Shown: positions 37,101-45,639 of the stretch, piece after piece | How positions within the stretch are numbered: the first letter of the stretch is position 1 | Layout of the letters: every line of letters begins with the position of its first letter | Source of the DNA: Actinomyces minihominis | Lineage (GTDB): Bacteria; Actinomycetota; Actinomycetes; Actinomycetales; Actinomycetaceae | Assembly: GCF_900187855.1 (NCBI RefSeq) | Contig: NZ_FYEG01000007.1 | Span: 1-64,000 of the forward strand | Reading direction: 5' to 3' | DNA: 64,000 nt | Notes under the pieces: generated by a model | What the model was told of the DNA's origin: nothing | What the model saw: only the letters and a program-made list of their open reading frames with translations | The model's database searches: none | Program-made: the position numbers and the translations under genes

Positions 37101-38513
37101 ATTGGATTCGACTGGCTGGTTCCGGGGCTCCTTGAAGACCTCTGCGTGGCGATGATCCGCGCCCTGCCCAAGAACAAGCGGCGCTTCCTTGCCCCCGCCA
37201 CCCAGACTGGGAAAGAGGTGGCCGAAGCCGTCAGACTGCGCCGCGATCAACCCCCGGGCACCATCGGGGTCGAAACGCAGGAGGGTGCGACCGAGGAGAC
37301 CAACCCCTACTCGCTGGAAGCCTCGCTGGATCGGCTGCGGTCCTGGGGCGCCCAGAGCGGCAGTGTTTCGCCGCAGAGCGCCCCGGCCGTGCCACCGCGA
37401 AAAACCGAGCAACCCCGGACATCACAGCCGGGACATCAACCCACCTTTGCGCAGACCTTCGCGGTGGTGGTTAGAGAGCGGAACGGTATCGACCTCACCC
37501 CAGAGGACCTGCAGGAGGCCCAGCGTCACCTGCCCCCGCACCTTCGCATCGGCTTCAATGTCCTTGACGATCGCGGCGCCCTCATCGGAGCCTCGGAGTC
37601 ACTCACCGAACTGCAGCGACGCTTCGCCAAGAAGGCCACGGTCGCCCTCCAGTCTTCGGTTCACGAGGCAATGGAGGCTGCGCGTCGGAAGACCGAACGA
37701 AGTCGGCTCAAGGGTGATGTCGCAGGCGAAGTTCCCTCACCGACAACCCCGGTGACACCGCCAAAAGATGGTGAAGTAGCCCGGCAGAAAGAGGTTGGGC
37801 TTCGGACCCGACTTCTCGGCGAGCTCAGACTACCGATCGGTAGGGTGACCAGTCGCTGGAGTGGCAACCAGGCCCTCCTCCTTGCCGGTTCGCCCTACCC
37901 GGATACCGCCGCGCTGGTTGAGGACGCCCAGGTTGCAGCCGTCCTCGCCCTGATCGATCAAGCTCCCAAGCAAATGCGCCAGGCCGACTATGCAGAGCTG
38001 CAGGCCTGGATGCGTCCCCGTTTTGAGGATGAGGTCTACTCCATCCTGCTGCGGGTGACCCGCGAAGTGGAGGCCTATGCGGCCCTACAGGATGCCTGCC
38101 AGAAGCACCCCCAGGACGCGCTGAAATACGTGCGCCGAGAAGCCGTGCGCCACGCCAAAACCCTGTTCCACGACGGCTATCTCGGCTCGCAGGACCCGGC
38201 CCTAGCCCCCCACATCGCCCGCTACCTGCTGGCCGATGCCGAGCGAGTCAAGAGGGCTTCGCGAGGCGGGGGTGAACTGCTGCGCGACCGGCGCAACTCG
38301 GAGGAAATTGCCGAGGTCGAACGCGCCCTCACCCGGGTGGAACAGACCCTTGCGGGCCGCGTGTACAACCCCGCCGACGCGCGTGAACTGAGCGAGGTTC
38401 GGCTGCTGATTGAAGAGCTGCGGGTTTCCCTCTTTGCACAGTCCCTTGGCACCTCAACCCGGGTCTCTTCGCAGCGTGTCCTGAGAAGGCTGGAAACCCT
38501 GGAGCGCCCGTGA
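34134..38513 (+). CDS. hrpA: ATP-dependent RNA helicase HrpA
   Basis: A DEAH-box helicase of 1459 residues from TTG 34134, selected because AGGAAAA lies seven bases upstream and the codon overlaps the previous TGA (TTGA). A basic Gly/Arg tail opens the protein. Motif I is GETGSGKTTQ (~88), motif II VDEAHERS (~188), motif III SATID, motif VI QRAGRAGR (~443). The winged-helix/HA2, OB and DUF3418 regions follow, completing the long bacterial HrpA type. It remodels stalled ribosomes or mRNA. The last ~250 residues have an inserted charged, Pro-rich linker. The sprT-like gene overlaps its stop. Confidence 0.95.
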   Translation: MSSSEVAAGTGGHRPRRRSSGRGRPRQARGPRQGTAGQVQRDFTFGPAQLAARAAALPVVTYPDLPVSARRDDIARAIRDHQVVIVAGETGSGKTTQLPKICLELGRGISAMIGHTQPRRLAARAVAERIADELGQKVGKEAGEVVGYQVRFTDEVGPTTLIKLMTDGILLAEMGTDPLLRRYDTIIVDEAHERSLNIDFILGYLGRILPQRPDLKVIITSATIDSQRFADHFAKQTGQPVPVIEVSGRAYPVEVRYRPLSADLAKSDEDEGAVKDSALTPSLGTALHPEPNPGELATYGYGLGDDLDIESALVHAVDELLTEERGDILVFLPGERDIIEAEQALKEHLGRRYVADERDAHGYDGVQILPLFARLSAADQHRIYAPHSVQRVILSTNIAETSLTVPGIRYVIDAGLARISRFSNKTKVQRLPIEPVSKASASQRAGRAGRTSEGIAIRLYSERDFERRPHYTEPEILRTSLASVILQMSALGLGEVKNFPFLDAPNPRAVRDGVQLLTEIGALDAKEKITPLGRRLATLPIDPRLGRMLVEADKNGCASDVLVIVAALSIQDPRERPLEMQEAADQAHRRYADPTSDFITYLNMWRYLGVRARDLSGSAFRRLCKREFFHYLRYREWRDIVGQLRQMCRQVGIRVEPLGLPSPTFINSLRDEANHVARAVIEYGQGTKTVDADEVHRAMLSGLLSNIGSWDEAKREYAGARGSRFTIWPGSALKKRRPEWIMAAELVETSRLFARTVAGIKPEWIEAYAGDLAKRSYSEPVWSRARGCAQVTEKVTLYGLTLVANRTVPLTRLGDTVLGRDWGGTAADSLEELATVPTSLSARDLAREMFITHALVEGDWRENHLGFVKHNKDIMAEAEDISKRMRDPSLVPDEATRYRFFASRVPVSATSSAAFLKWWKTQRLETPKLLNYTLEELLPSGALLDPQAFPSTWKSGDLELEIRYAFTPGSQEDGVTVVIPLAILPRVKDIGFDWLVPGLLEDLCVAMIRALPKNKRRFLAPATQTGKEVAEAVRLRRDQPPGTIGVETQEGATEETNPYSLEASLDRLRSWGAQSGSVSPQSAPAVPPRKTEQPRTSQPGHQPTFAQTFAVVVRERNGIDLTPEDLQEAQRHLPPHLRIGFNVLDDRGALIGASESLTELQRRFAKKATVALQSSVHEAMEAARRKTERSRLKGDVAGEVPSPTTPVTPPKDGEVARQKEVGLRTRLLGELRLPIGRVTSRWSGNQALLLAGSPYPDTAALVEDAQVAAVLALIDQAPKQMRQADYAELQAWMRPRFEDEVYSILLRVTREVEAYAALQDACQKHPQDALKYVRREAVRHAKTLFHDGYLGSQDPALAPHIARYLLADAERVKRASRGGGELLRDRRNSEEIAEVERALTRVEQTLAGRVYNPADARELSEVRLLIEELRVSLFAQSLGTSTRVSSQRVLRRLETLERP

Positions 38514-39037
38514 GCCAGAATCCGCGACCCGAAGAGGGGTTCGATGCGGTGAAGTACGCCCGAGCCGTCCTCGACCACTATGGGCTGCACGGCTGGACTG
38601 TGCGCTGGGACCGAGCCAAACGCAGAGCGGGCTGCTGCTATCACTCTCGCCGTGAGATCACCCTGTCCCGGACCCTGGCCCGGCTTTACCCCGAAGATGC
38701 GATGCGTAACGTGGTGCTGCACGAGGTCGCCCACGCCCTCGCCGGAGCCAAGCACGGTCACGATGCCCACTGGAAGAAGCTTGCGGTTCGTGTCGGCGCT
38801 GAGCCCCGAGCCCTGCTGCCACCCAACCTGCCACAACCAGCAGCAACCTGGGTGGGAACGTGTCCGCACTGCGGCCTCGGCAAGTCTCTCCACGCGGCGC
38901 CGCGGCGGGTCGTTTCCTGCGGGAGGTGTTCGTCCTCATTTAGCCGCGAGCACATTTTGGAATGGCGCCACCATGGCAAAAAAACCGTGCCGGGTGGCAA
39001 CTACGAGCGGGAACTACGCCGCATCCGCCGGCGCTAA
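38510..39037 (+). CDS. SprT-like zinc metalloprotease-fold protein
   Basis: A 175-residue SprT-family protein. HEVAH (71-75) with a third ligand in the GHDAHW stretch forms the zincin active site with Glu72. A zinc-ribbon follows with C118/C121 and C137/C140. The family includes DNA-protein-crosslink proteases; the activity of short bacterial SprT proteins is little known. The GTG start overlaps the hrpA TGA as GTGA, so the two are translated together, linking nucleic-acid processing functions. Confidence 0.9.
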   Translation: MSQNPRPEEGFDAVKYARAVLDHYGLHGWTVRWDRAKRRAGCCYHSRREITLSRTLARLYPEDAMRNVVLHEVAHALAGAKHGHDAHWKKLAVRVGAEPRALLPPNLPQPAATWVGTCPHCGLGKSLHAAPRRVVSCGRCSSSFSREHILEWRHHGKKTVPGGNYERELRRIRRR

Positions 39038-39096
39038 ACCTTCCAATACCTGACGCGACACCACTTGGGGACGATGGTCCCGGTTAGTGTTGCAAC

Positions 39097-41748
39097 ATGT
39101 CAGATACCAGCATTACCGCCCTGCCGACCGAGGAGAGCCCGGAGGTTGAGCACGAGATTGCAGGCCAGCTCCGGGCCGATGTCCGCGTGCTTTCCACCCT
39201 GCTGGGGCAGATTCTGCAAGAGAGTGGTTCCCCGGGATTGCTCGAGGACGTCGAGCGTCTGCGCCACGCCACTATCCGGGCCTACCGTGATCATTCACCG
39301 GAGACATTCGAGGAAGCCACCCGCATCGCCGACTCGTTCTCGGTGCAGAGGGCAGATGAGGTGGCGCGTGCCTTCACCGTCTACTTCCACCTGGTGAACC
39401 TGGCGGAGGAACAGCAGAGGGTACGGGGGGTGCGTGACGGGCGTGCAGAAATAGAAGCTGATACCGATACCCTTCCCAAAGCATTTGTGAAGCTATCCGA
39501 TGAGATTGGTGAGGACGAAGCCGCACGACGCTTTGCGAAACTGCGCTTCCACCCGGTCTTCACCGCGCACCCCACCGAGGCGCGGCGTCGTGCCGTGTCC
39601 TCAAGCATTCGCCGCCTTGCTGAACTGCTCACTGAGCGCGATGCGGCGGCAACTGATGCTGCGGCCCAGCGCAGGATCACGCGCGGACTTCTCGCTGAGA
39701 TCGACACCCTCTACCGCACCTCACCGATTCGGACCACCAGGCCGCGGCCCGAGGATGAAGTGCGGTCGATCATGGCCATCTTCGATACCACCCTGTTTGA
39801 AACCATCCCCAACATGTACCGCTACGTTGACGATGCGCTGCAGGGTCCTGCTTCGGGTCTGAGGGCTCCGGTTGTGCCCGCCTTTATGCGCCTGGGCACC
39901 TGGGTCGGTGGGGACCGTGACGGCAATCCGTTTGTCACCGCCTCTGTCACCAAGAAGTCAATGGCAATTGCCTCCGACCACATTCTGCGTGGCCTAGAGG
40001 GTTCCGCTGACCAACTTGCCCGCACAGTCACGTTGGACTCCGATGCCACCCCTGCCTCAGACACCCTGATCCGACTTTGGTTACAGATGGCGGCGGCAGA
40101 TGAGGACGGGGCATCCGATGCCACGGTTCGCGCCCCCAACGAACCACACAAGCAGGTGCTGACCCTGGTGGCCCGCCGCATTTCTGCCACCCGGGCCCGC
40201 CACGCCGACCTCGGTTACTCAGACCCTGGCGAACTACTTGCTGAACTGCGAGTAGTTCAGGACTCTCTGCTTCAGGCCGGTGCCCCACGACAGGCCTATG
40301 GTGACCTGCAGACCCTGATCTGGCAGGTCGAGACCTTTGGGTTCCACCTGGCTGAACTTGAGGTTCGGCAACACTCTGCAGTTCACGCCCGCAACCTCGA
40401 GGCCCTGCGCCGCGGTGACGAGGCCACTCCAGAAACCGAAGAGCTCCTTGAGGTCTTCCGCGCGATTGCCCAGCTGCAGCACCGCTACGGGCCGAGGGCG
40501 GCGGGGCGATACATCGTCTCGTTCACCCAGTCGGCCAACGACCTGGGCGCGGTTTACGAACTGGCACGCTACTCCGGTGCCGAACCCGTCCTCAACGTCA
40601 TTCCCCTGTTCGAAACCTTCGAGGACCTGCGCAATGCTCCGCGGATCCTCGAGGAGGCGTTGACCAACCCCGACCTCGCCCGCAGTCTTGAGCAGCGCGG
40701 CGGAAAGATCGAGGTCATGCTGGGTTACTCCGATTCTTCCAAGGACGTCGGCCCCCTGGCTGCGAACCTCGCCCTTTACCAGGCGCAGGCTCAGATCACC
40801 CAGTGGGCGCTGGACCACGGCTTCGAACTGACGCTTTTCCATGGCCGCGGCGGCACCCTGGGACGCGGGGGTGGCCCGACCAACACCGCCATCCTGGCCC
40901 AGCCACCCCACTCCGTCGACGGTCGCTTCAAACTGACCGAACAGGGCGAAACCGTCTTTGCGCGCTACGGTGACCCCACCATCGCCATGCGCCACATCGA
41001 CCAGGTTGCGGGCGCGACCCTGATGGCCGTGGCCCCCTCGGTTGAGAAGAGGAATATCGAGGCGGCCAACAGGTATGCCGAGATCTCTGAGATCCTCAGT
41101 ACCACCTCACGCGAGCACTTTGACGCGCTGGTCAAAGCCCCCGGGTTCGCCCCGTGGTTTGCCACCGTGACCCCGATGGAAGAAGTCGGTCACCTGCAAC
41201 TTGGTTCGAGGCCGGCGAGGCGCGGACTTTCGGTTGAGTCACTTGAGGACCTGCGGGCCATCCCCTGGGTCTTTGCCTGGTCCCAGGCCCGCATCAACCT
41301 GGCCGGATGGTACGGCCTCGGCACCGCACTTGAGGCAGTTGGAGACATCGAGCTCCTTCAGCGCGCCTACCGCGAATGGCCCCTGCTGCAGACCGTGGTC
41401 GACAACGTGGCCATGAGTCTTGCCAAAGCGGACGCCCGCATCGCGCGCGAGTACCTGGAACTTGGCGACCGTGAAGACCTCACCGAACTGATCCTGGAAG
41501 AAATGGAACGCACCCGCCTCTGGCTGGCCCGCACGGTCGGCGAGGACGAACTGCTTTCCAACCGCCCGGCCCTGCAGACCGCCGTCAAACTACGTAGCCC
41601 CTACGTCGATGCCCTCTCGCTGTTGCAGCTGCGCGCCCTTCGGGCTCTGCGCCGCGATGATGAGGAAGGTCCGGACACCACCGATTGGGAGCACCTGCTG
41701 CTTCTCTCTGTCTCCGGGGTCTCAGCCGCCCTGCAGAACACAGGGTAA
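39097..41748 (+). CDS. ppc: Phosphoenolpyruvate carboxylase
   Basis: An 883-residue cytoplasmic enzyme that fixes bicarbonate onto PEP to make oxaloacetate, refilling the TCA cycle. Catalytic His158 is in FTAHPTEARRR; the second active-site block is MLGYSDSSKDVG; the glycine-rich loop is FHGRGGTLGRGGGP. The C-terminal end LQNTG matches the conserved family terminus (QNTG). Length is normal for bacterial PEPC. No tight partner; the gene begins 59 bases after sprT and no terminator is visible after it. Confidence 0.97.
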   Translation: MSDTSITALPTEESPEVEHEIAGQLRADVRVLSTLLGQILQESGSPGLLEDVERLRHATIRAYRDHSPETFEEATRIADSFSVQRADEVARAFTVYFHLVNLAEEQQRVRGVRDGRAEIEADTDTLPKAFVKLSDEIGEDEAARRFAKLRFHPVFTAHPTEARRRAVSSSIRRLAELLTERDAAATDAAAQRRITRGLLAEIDTLYRTSPIRTTRPRPEDEVRSIMAIFDTTLFETIPNMYRYVDDALQGPASGLRAPVVPAFMRLGTWVGGDRDGNPFVTASVTKKSMAIASDHILRGLEGSADQLARTVTLDSDATPASDTLIRLWLQMAAADEDGASDATVRAPNEPHKQVLTLVARRISATRARHADLGYSDPGELLAELRVVQDSLLQAGAPRQAYGDLQTLIWQVETFGFHLAELEVRQHSAVHARNLEALRRGDEATPETEELLEVFRAIAQLQHRYGPRAAGRYIVSFTQSANDLGAVYELARYSGAEPVLNVIPLFETFEDLRNAPRILEEALTNPDLARSLEQRGGKIEVMLGYSDSSKDVGPLAANLALYQAQAQITQWALDHGFELTLFHGRGGTLGRGGGPTNTAILAQPPHSVDGRFKLTEQGETVFARYGDPTIAMRHIDQVAGATLMAVAPSVEKRNIEAANRYAEISEILSTTSREHFDALVKAPGFAPWFATVTPMEEVGHLQLGSRPARRGLSVESLEDLRAIPWVFAWSQARINLAGWYGLGTALEAVGDIELLQRAYREWPLLQTVVDNVAMSLAKADARIAREYLELGDREDLTELILEEMERTRLWLARTVGEDELLSNRPALQTAVKLRSPYVDALSLLQLRALRALRRDDEEGPDTTDWEHLLLLSVSGVSAALQNTG

Positions 41749-41797
41749 GCGGGATGAACGTCACAGGTAGATGTCCCTAAGCTACCGTAAATGGACG

Positions 41798-41855
41798 TAT
41801 CGAACCGATATGTTTTGGTAGTGTTCTGGATGTAGCACCGCGATACATCGTGGTG
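41798..41855 (+). promoter_or_regulatory. Probable PadR operator region
   Basis: Three inverted repeats sit 30-90 bases before the regulator gene: TATCG-N3-CGATA (41798-41810), ATGTA-N9-TACAT (41830-41848), and CACCnnGATnnATCnnGGTG (41836-41855). ATGT/ACAT half-sites spaced by about 8-9 bases are typical of PadR binding sites, so autoregulation is inferred. Confidence 0.55.
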
Positions 41856-41884
41856 ACATATTTCAGATAGGCCAGGGATCTTTT

Positions 41885-42475
41885 TTGGGTGTTCGTGGAA
41901 GCATGCTTGAGTTAGCCATTCTCGGCGAACTCCAGTACCCGCTTCACGGCTACGAGCTTCGCAAGAGGCTTTCCCGCAGCCTGGGGCCGGTGCGTCGACT
42001 CTCGTTCGGCTCGCTGTATCCCGCGCTGCACCGCCTGGAAGAACGCGGACTCATCCGCGTCACTTCCCCCACGTCTCCCGGTCCTCGTATGCCAGCAAAG
42101 ACAGGAACTGAGTCGACGTCCTCGACCCGCAAGCAGGTCACCTACCAGATCACCGCGGTCGGGCAGGAATACCTCACGGCTCAGCTGGCAACAGCTGACG
42201 TGGACGACGACTCTCTTCCTCTCACAATTGGCCTCATGTCGAAGGCAACTCCGGCAACCCAACTCGCCCTCCTCAAAGAACGACGCGAGCAGGTTTTGGC
42301 GCGCCAAGAGGCGGGTAAAGAGGCCAAGGAATCACAGGATTTCTGGATTCGCTCCAAGGCGGAACTAGATAGTCAGCAGGCTCAAAGCGAACTTGACTGG
42401 CTGAACCATCTCATCCACTCTGACGGTCCGAAGCCGCCGGTGCAGGGTGGGCCCGAAGAAGTACCAGGTAAATAA
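41885..42475 (+). CDS. PadR-family transcriptional regulator
   Basis: A 196-residue regulator. The N-terminal winged helix (residues ~1-95) contains [20 protein letters not shown] and [18 protein letters not shown], the PadR signature, with a 25-residue Ser/Thr-rich insert before the wing. The C-terminal helical part (~115-190) gives dimerisation. TTG 41885 with AGGGAT upstream is chosen. It is located directly upstream of ino1, the order seen in mycobacteria and corynebacteria, where an inositol-linked role is suspected. Overlapping inverted repeats upstream suggest self-control. Confidence 0.92.
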   Translation: MGVRGSMLELAILGELQYPLHGYELRKRLSRSLGPVRRLSFGSLYPALHRLEERGLIRVTSPTSPGPRMPAKTGTESTSSTRKQVTYQITAVGQEYLTAQLATADVDDDSLPLTIGLMSKATPATQLALLKERREQVLARQEAGKEAKESQDFWIRSKAELDSQQAQSELDWLNHLIHSDGPKPPVQGGPEEVPGK

Positions 42476-42515
42476 GTTGACCGGCTCCGGCTTGTCACCA
42501 GTAAAAGGAAACCGA

Positions 42516-43640
42516 ATGAGCAAGATTCGCGTTGCGATCGTAGGCGTGGGCAACTGCGCGTCCTCCCTCGTCCAGGGAGTTGAGTACTACAAGGATGCCA
42601 AGCCGGAAGATCGCATTCCGGGCATCATGCACGTCCAGTTTGGTGACTACGACATCGACGACGTCGAGTTCGTAGCCGCGTTCGACGTGGACGAAGACAA
42701 GGTTGGCAAGGACCTGTCCGAAGCCATCTTCTCGGGCCAGAACTGCACCGTTGAGTTCTCGGAGGTGCCCCTGTCCGGCGTCACCGTTCAGCGTGCCCCA
42801 ACCCTCGACGGTATCGGTGAGTTCTACTCGGACACCATCGTGCAGTCGGACGCAGAGCCTGTCGACGTTGTCGCCGCTCTGAAGGAAGCCAAGGTTGACG
42901 TCCTCGTCTCCTACCTTCCCGTTGGTTCAGAAGAGGCCGACCGCTTCTACGCCCAGGCCGCTATCGACGCCGGCTGTGGCTTTGTCAACTGCCTGCCCGT
43001 CTTCATCGCTTCCGACCCGGTTTGGGCTAAGAAGTTCGAGGATGCTGGCGTGCCGATTGTCGGTGACGATATCAAGAGCCAGTTCGGTGCCACCATTTCG
43101 CACCGTGACATCGTTCGCCTGATGGAAGAGCGCGGCGTCAAGATTGACCGCACCTACCAGCTCAACGTTGGTGGCAACATGGACTTCAAGAACATGCTGC
43201 AGCGTTCACGCCTTGAGTCGAAGAAGATCTCGAAGACCCAGGCTGTCACCTCGAACATGAAGTCAGAGGTCAACGAGCGCGACGTTCACGTTGGTCCTTC
43301 AGACTACGTGCCGTGGCTCGATGACCGCAAGTTCGCCTTCGTGCGCATTGAGGGCACCACCTTCGGTGATGTTCCGATCCAGATGGAGTACAAGCTTGAG
43401 GTCTGGGACTCCCCCAACTCAGCAGGTATCGTCATCGACGCCATCCGCGCAGCCAAGATTGCTCTTGACCGTGGAATCGGTGGTCCGCTGTGGGCACCGT
43501 CCGCTTACTTCATGAAGTCGCCGCCCATCCAGATGGTCGACAAGGTTGCCCGTGAGAAGGTTGACGCCTTCATCGCCGGTGCACCTAACACCAAGCCGAA
43601 GACCGGTGGTCCCGCACAGACCGCCGAAATCGAGGACTAA
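42516..43640 (+). CDS. ino1: Inositol-3-phosphate synthase
   Basis: A 374-residue NAD-dependent enzyme that converts glucose-6-phosphate to 1L-myo-inositol-1-phosphate, the first step toward phosphatidylinositol and mycothiol. The Rossmann loop is [18 protein letters not shown]; the catalytic core includes [18 protein letters not shown] and [13 protein letters not shown]. The short actinobacterial form is seen. ATG 42516 follows AAAAGGAAACC. A strong terminator lies after the gene. Confidence 0.97.
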   Translation: MSKIRVAIVGVGNCASSLVQGVEYYKDAKPEDRIPGIMHVQFGDYDIDDVEFVAAFDVDEDKVGKDLSEAIFSGQNCTVEFSEVPLSGVTVQRAPTLDGIGEFYSDTIVQSDAEPVDVVAALKEAKVDVLVSYLPVGSEEADRFYAQAAIDAGCGFVNCLPVFIASDPVWAKKFEDAGVPIVGDDIKSQFGATISHRDIVRLMEERGVKIDRTYQLNVGGNMDFKNMLQRSRLESKKISKTQAVTSNMKSEVNERDVHVGPSDYVPWLDDRKFAFVRIEGTTFGDVPIQMEYKLEVWDSPNSAGIVIDAIRAAKIALDRGIGGPLWAPSAYFMKSPPIQMVDKVAREKVDAFIAGAPNTKPKTGGPAQTAEIED

Positions 43641-43680
43641 GGTTCTGGCCTAGCCCAGCTCGCATCTCTTCGCTGACAGG

Positions 43681-43709
43681 GGGGCGCTTCCATCGTATGG
43701 AAGCGCCCC
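43681..43709 (+). terminator. Terminator of ino1
   Basis: A perfect 13-bp stem (43681-43693 with 43697-43709) closes a 3-nt loop and is followed by TTTGCTC. Confidence 0.9.
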
Positions 43710-43723
43710 TTTGCTCTACCTGC

Positions 43724-44040
43724 GCAGGTGCCACGGTCCTCTAGAGGTGCGGCCGTTCCCGGAACATGCTCTGGTTCTACTCCCAAACCTCCACTCTGAG
43801 CTCGCCGTGGTCCTCCGCAGGTGCCCCGGTCCTTCGCAGGGGTGTTTTCGGACCCGAAACAGCCGGAATTGCCACCTGCGGAGGACCACGGCACCTGCGA
43901 AGAGCCAAGATGCGCAGGAACTCTCACCCAGACGTGGGTGCAGGCAAGACTTTGTGCGCGAGCACAGGGGGAAGCCCAATCGCAAGTGCAGGCACACGCG
44001 AGTGTGTAGGCACTGCTTCAGGTGCCAGCCCGGATGCAGG
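43724..44040. repeat. Intergenic cluster of CGCAGGTGCC / GGTCCTC repeats
   Basis: A gap of about 340 bases without a convincing gene. The unit CGCAGGTGCCnnGGTCCTY occurs near 43724 and 43817 on the plus strand and, reversed, at 43881-43899. A perfect 20-bp inverted repeat (43804-43823 with 43873-43892) spans a 49-nt interior. The distal part repeats GTGCAGGCA-like words (43940-44040). Open frames across it give Cys/His/Arg-rich, low-quality proteins, so non-coding DNA is most likely. Confidence 0.6.
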
Positions 44041-44054
44041 CTCAAGTGTGTCGG

Positions 44055-44672
44055 CTAGCCCAGCGCGTCGAGTTTTTCTTTCATCATTTTTTCACTGAGA
44101 ACGCCGACGTGGGTTGCAGCCAGGTTGCCCTGGGCATCAATGAAGAAGTGGCTGGGCAGCCCCACCACCCCGAAGACAGAGGCGATTTCTCGCTCAATGT
44201 CTGCGATCTGGGGGAAGGTTAGGTCGAGCCGCTCCACGAAGCCGCTCACCACCCCGTCGCCCTCGCCGACATAGACGGCGGCGAACGCAACGTCCTCACC
44301 GTACTGCTCAAACATGGATTGGATATCAGGCATTTCTGCTCGGCAGTTCGAACACCAGGTGGCATTGAAGGACAGCCACATCGGCTTCCCTTGATTGCCG
44401 CCGACTTGCACCCGCTCTCCCGCCAGGTCGACCGCGCTCACCTCGGGGACCGCCTCTCCGACCGAGGGGAGTTTCTGGGTCGATGCCGGCACCTCCACGG
44501 GACTGGCACCCGACATGGCCCCACCCGTGGAACCGCCGTCGCGGGCAGCGCTGATAATCCACATGGTCACCAGCACCGCCACCACCACCAGCGCCAAGAC
44601 GACGACGTTGCCTAAGGTGGAGAGCTGGAACCTCCTCCACCGGGAGGAGGGCACAGAAGCCGAATCAGGCAT
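44055..44672 (-). CDS. TlpA/ResA-like thiol-disulfide oxidoreductase
   Basis: A 205-residue membrane-anchored thioredoxin. One helix (~21-41) precedes a thioredoxin fold outside the membrane with NATWCSNCRAEMP, active-site C107-S-N-C110, and the cis-Pro loop VVGLPSHFFID. It should reduce apocytochrome cysteines before haem ligation. ATG 44672 overlaps the ccsB stop by 8 bases and GGTGGG is upstream, so the start is set there. It is the last gene of the nrf-ccm operon. Confidence 0.92.
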   Translation of the reverse strand: MPDSASVPSSRWRRFQLSTLGNVVVLALVVVAVLVTMWIISAARDGGSTGGAMSGASPVEVPASTQKLPSVGEAVPEVSAVDLAGERVQVGGNQGKPMWLSFNATWCSNCRAEMPDIQSMFEQYGEDVAFAAVYVGEGDGVVSGFVERLDLTFPQIADIEREIASVFGVVGLPSHFFIDAQGNLAATHVGVLSEKMMKEKLDALG

Positions 44673-45639
44673 AGGAATGCAACCCACCAAAGAAGTGGTT
44701 GCCAAAGTAGGCGAAGAGGACGGAGAGGAAGCCGAGGACGAGCAGCCACGCAGACCGTTCACCACGCCAACCTCGTGTCACCCGGGCGTGCAGGTAGGCA
44801 CCATAGACCAGCCAGGTCACCAGTGCGGCGGTTTCCTTCGGGTCCCAACCCCAGTAGCGGCCCCAGGCCGTGTTGGCCCACAGTGCCCCGAGCACGATCA
44901 TCACCGTCAGCAACGGGAAGGTCAGGGTCGCAGCCTTGTAGCCGATGTCGTCGAAGAGGTCGCGGGCTGGCAGGTGCTTCAGTTTGCGTGACAGCCACGG
45001 GTAGGCGAGGAACCCAACGGCCGCCCCGAATGACACACAGGCAGCTCCGTAGGCAACGATGGCGAAGCCGACGTGCAGGGTCAGCATGAGGTTGTTCTGC
45101 AGCGCCGGAATCAACGGTTCAACCTGGGTGTCCTGTCCCATCGAGTAGAGCAGCATCGCCCCTGCCACCGGCAGCACCACCAGCGAGAGCGCCCGCACCT
45201 GGTACATGTACTCAAAAACCAGGTAAACCGCGAGGATGCCGAACACGAAGGAGACCGCGAACTCGTGCTGGTTCGCGAAGGGGCCGTAGCCAGTGACCGA
45301 CATCCTGATCACCAGGTAGATGAGGACGAGGACGGTGGCGATGAAGGTGAAGCCGGTTCCGTAGAGGGCTAGGCCTTTGGGGAGACCACGGGCCGGTCTA
45401 CGACGGGCCTTTGCACCTCTCCCGACCTCGCCCCCTCCGGGGGCTGCCGGGGGAGAGACATCTGCCCCGGCCGGGCCGCCACTGGTCACCACCTGGCGGG
45501 TCGAAGCCGCCTGAGCCCTGCTACGAGTCTTGGCGGTCGTGCGCGTCGACACCACCACCAGGTCCGCAATCAGCGCCAGGACCACGAAAATCAGCGCTGC
45601 CAGCAGAAGGTACTCTGCCATTTCAACTGTGTTGTTCAT
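44665..45639 (-). CDS. ccsB: Cytochrome c biogenesis protein CcsB/ResC
   Basis: A 324-residue integral membrane protein with about eight helices. The tryptophan-rich haem-handling motif WGRYWGWDPKET is intact, as are His residues in the flanking outside loops. With ResB it forms the System II synthase that exports haem and joins it to CxxCH. A charged, Ala/Gly/Pro-rich insert (~35-85) lies after the first helix. Its ATG overlaps the resB stop by one base. Confidence 0.95.
   Translation of the reverse strand: MNNTVEMAEYLLLAALIFVVLALIADLVVVSTRTTAKTRSRAQAASTRQVVTSGGPAGADVSPPAAPGGGEVGRGAKARRRPARGLPKGLALYGTGFTFIATVLVLIYLVIRMSVTGYGPFANQHEFAVSFVFGILAVYLVFEYMYQVRALSLVVLPVAGAMLLYSMGQDTQVEPLIPALQNNLMLTLHVGFAIVAYGAACVSFGAAVGFLAYPWLSRKLKHLPARDLFDDIGYKAATLTFPLLTVMIVLGALWANTAWGRYWGWDPKETAALVTWLVYGAYLHARVTRGWRGERSAWLLVLGFLSVLFAYFGNHFFGGLHSYA

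Noticed and set aside
43711-44058. Cys/His-rich frames on both strands (possible zinc-binding small proteins)
   Set aside because: The cysteines come from repeated GTGCAGGCA-like words read in several frames at once; no ribosome site or consistent codon use.
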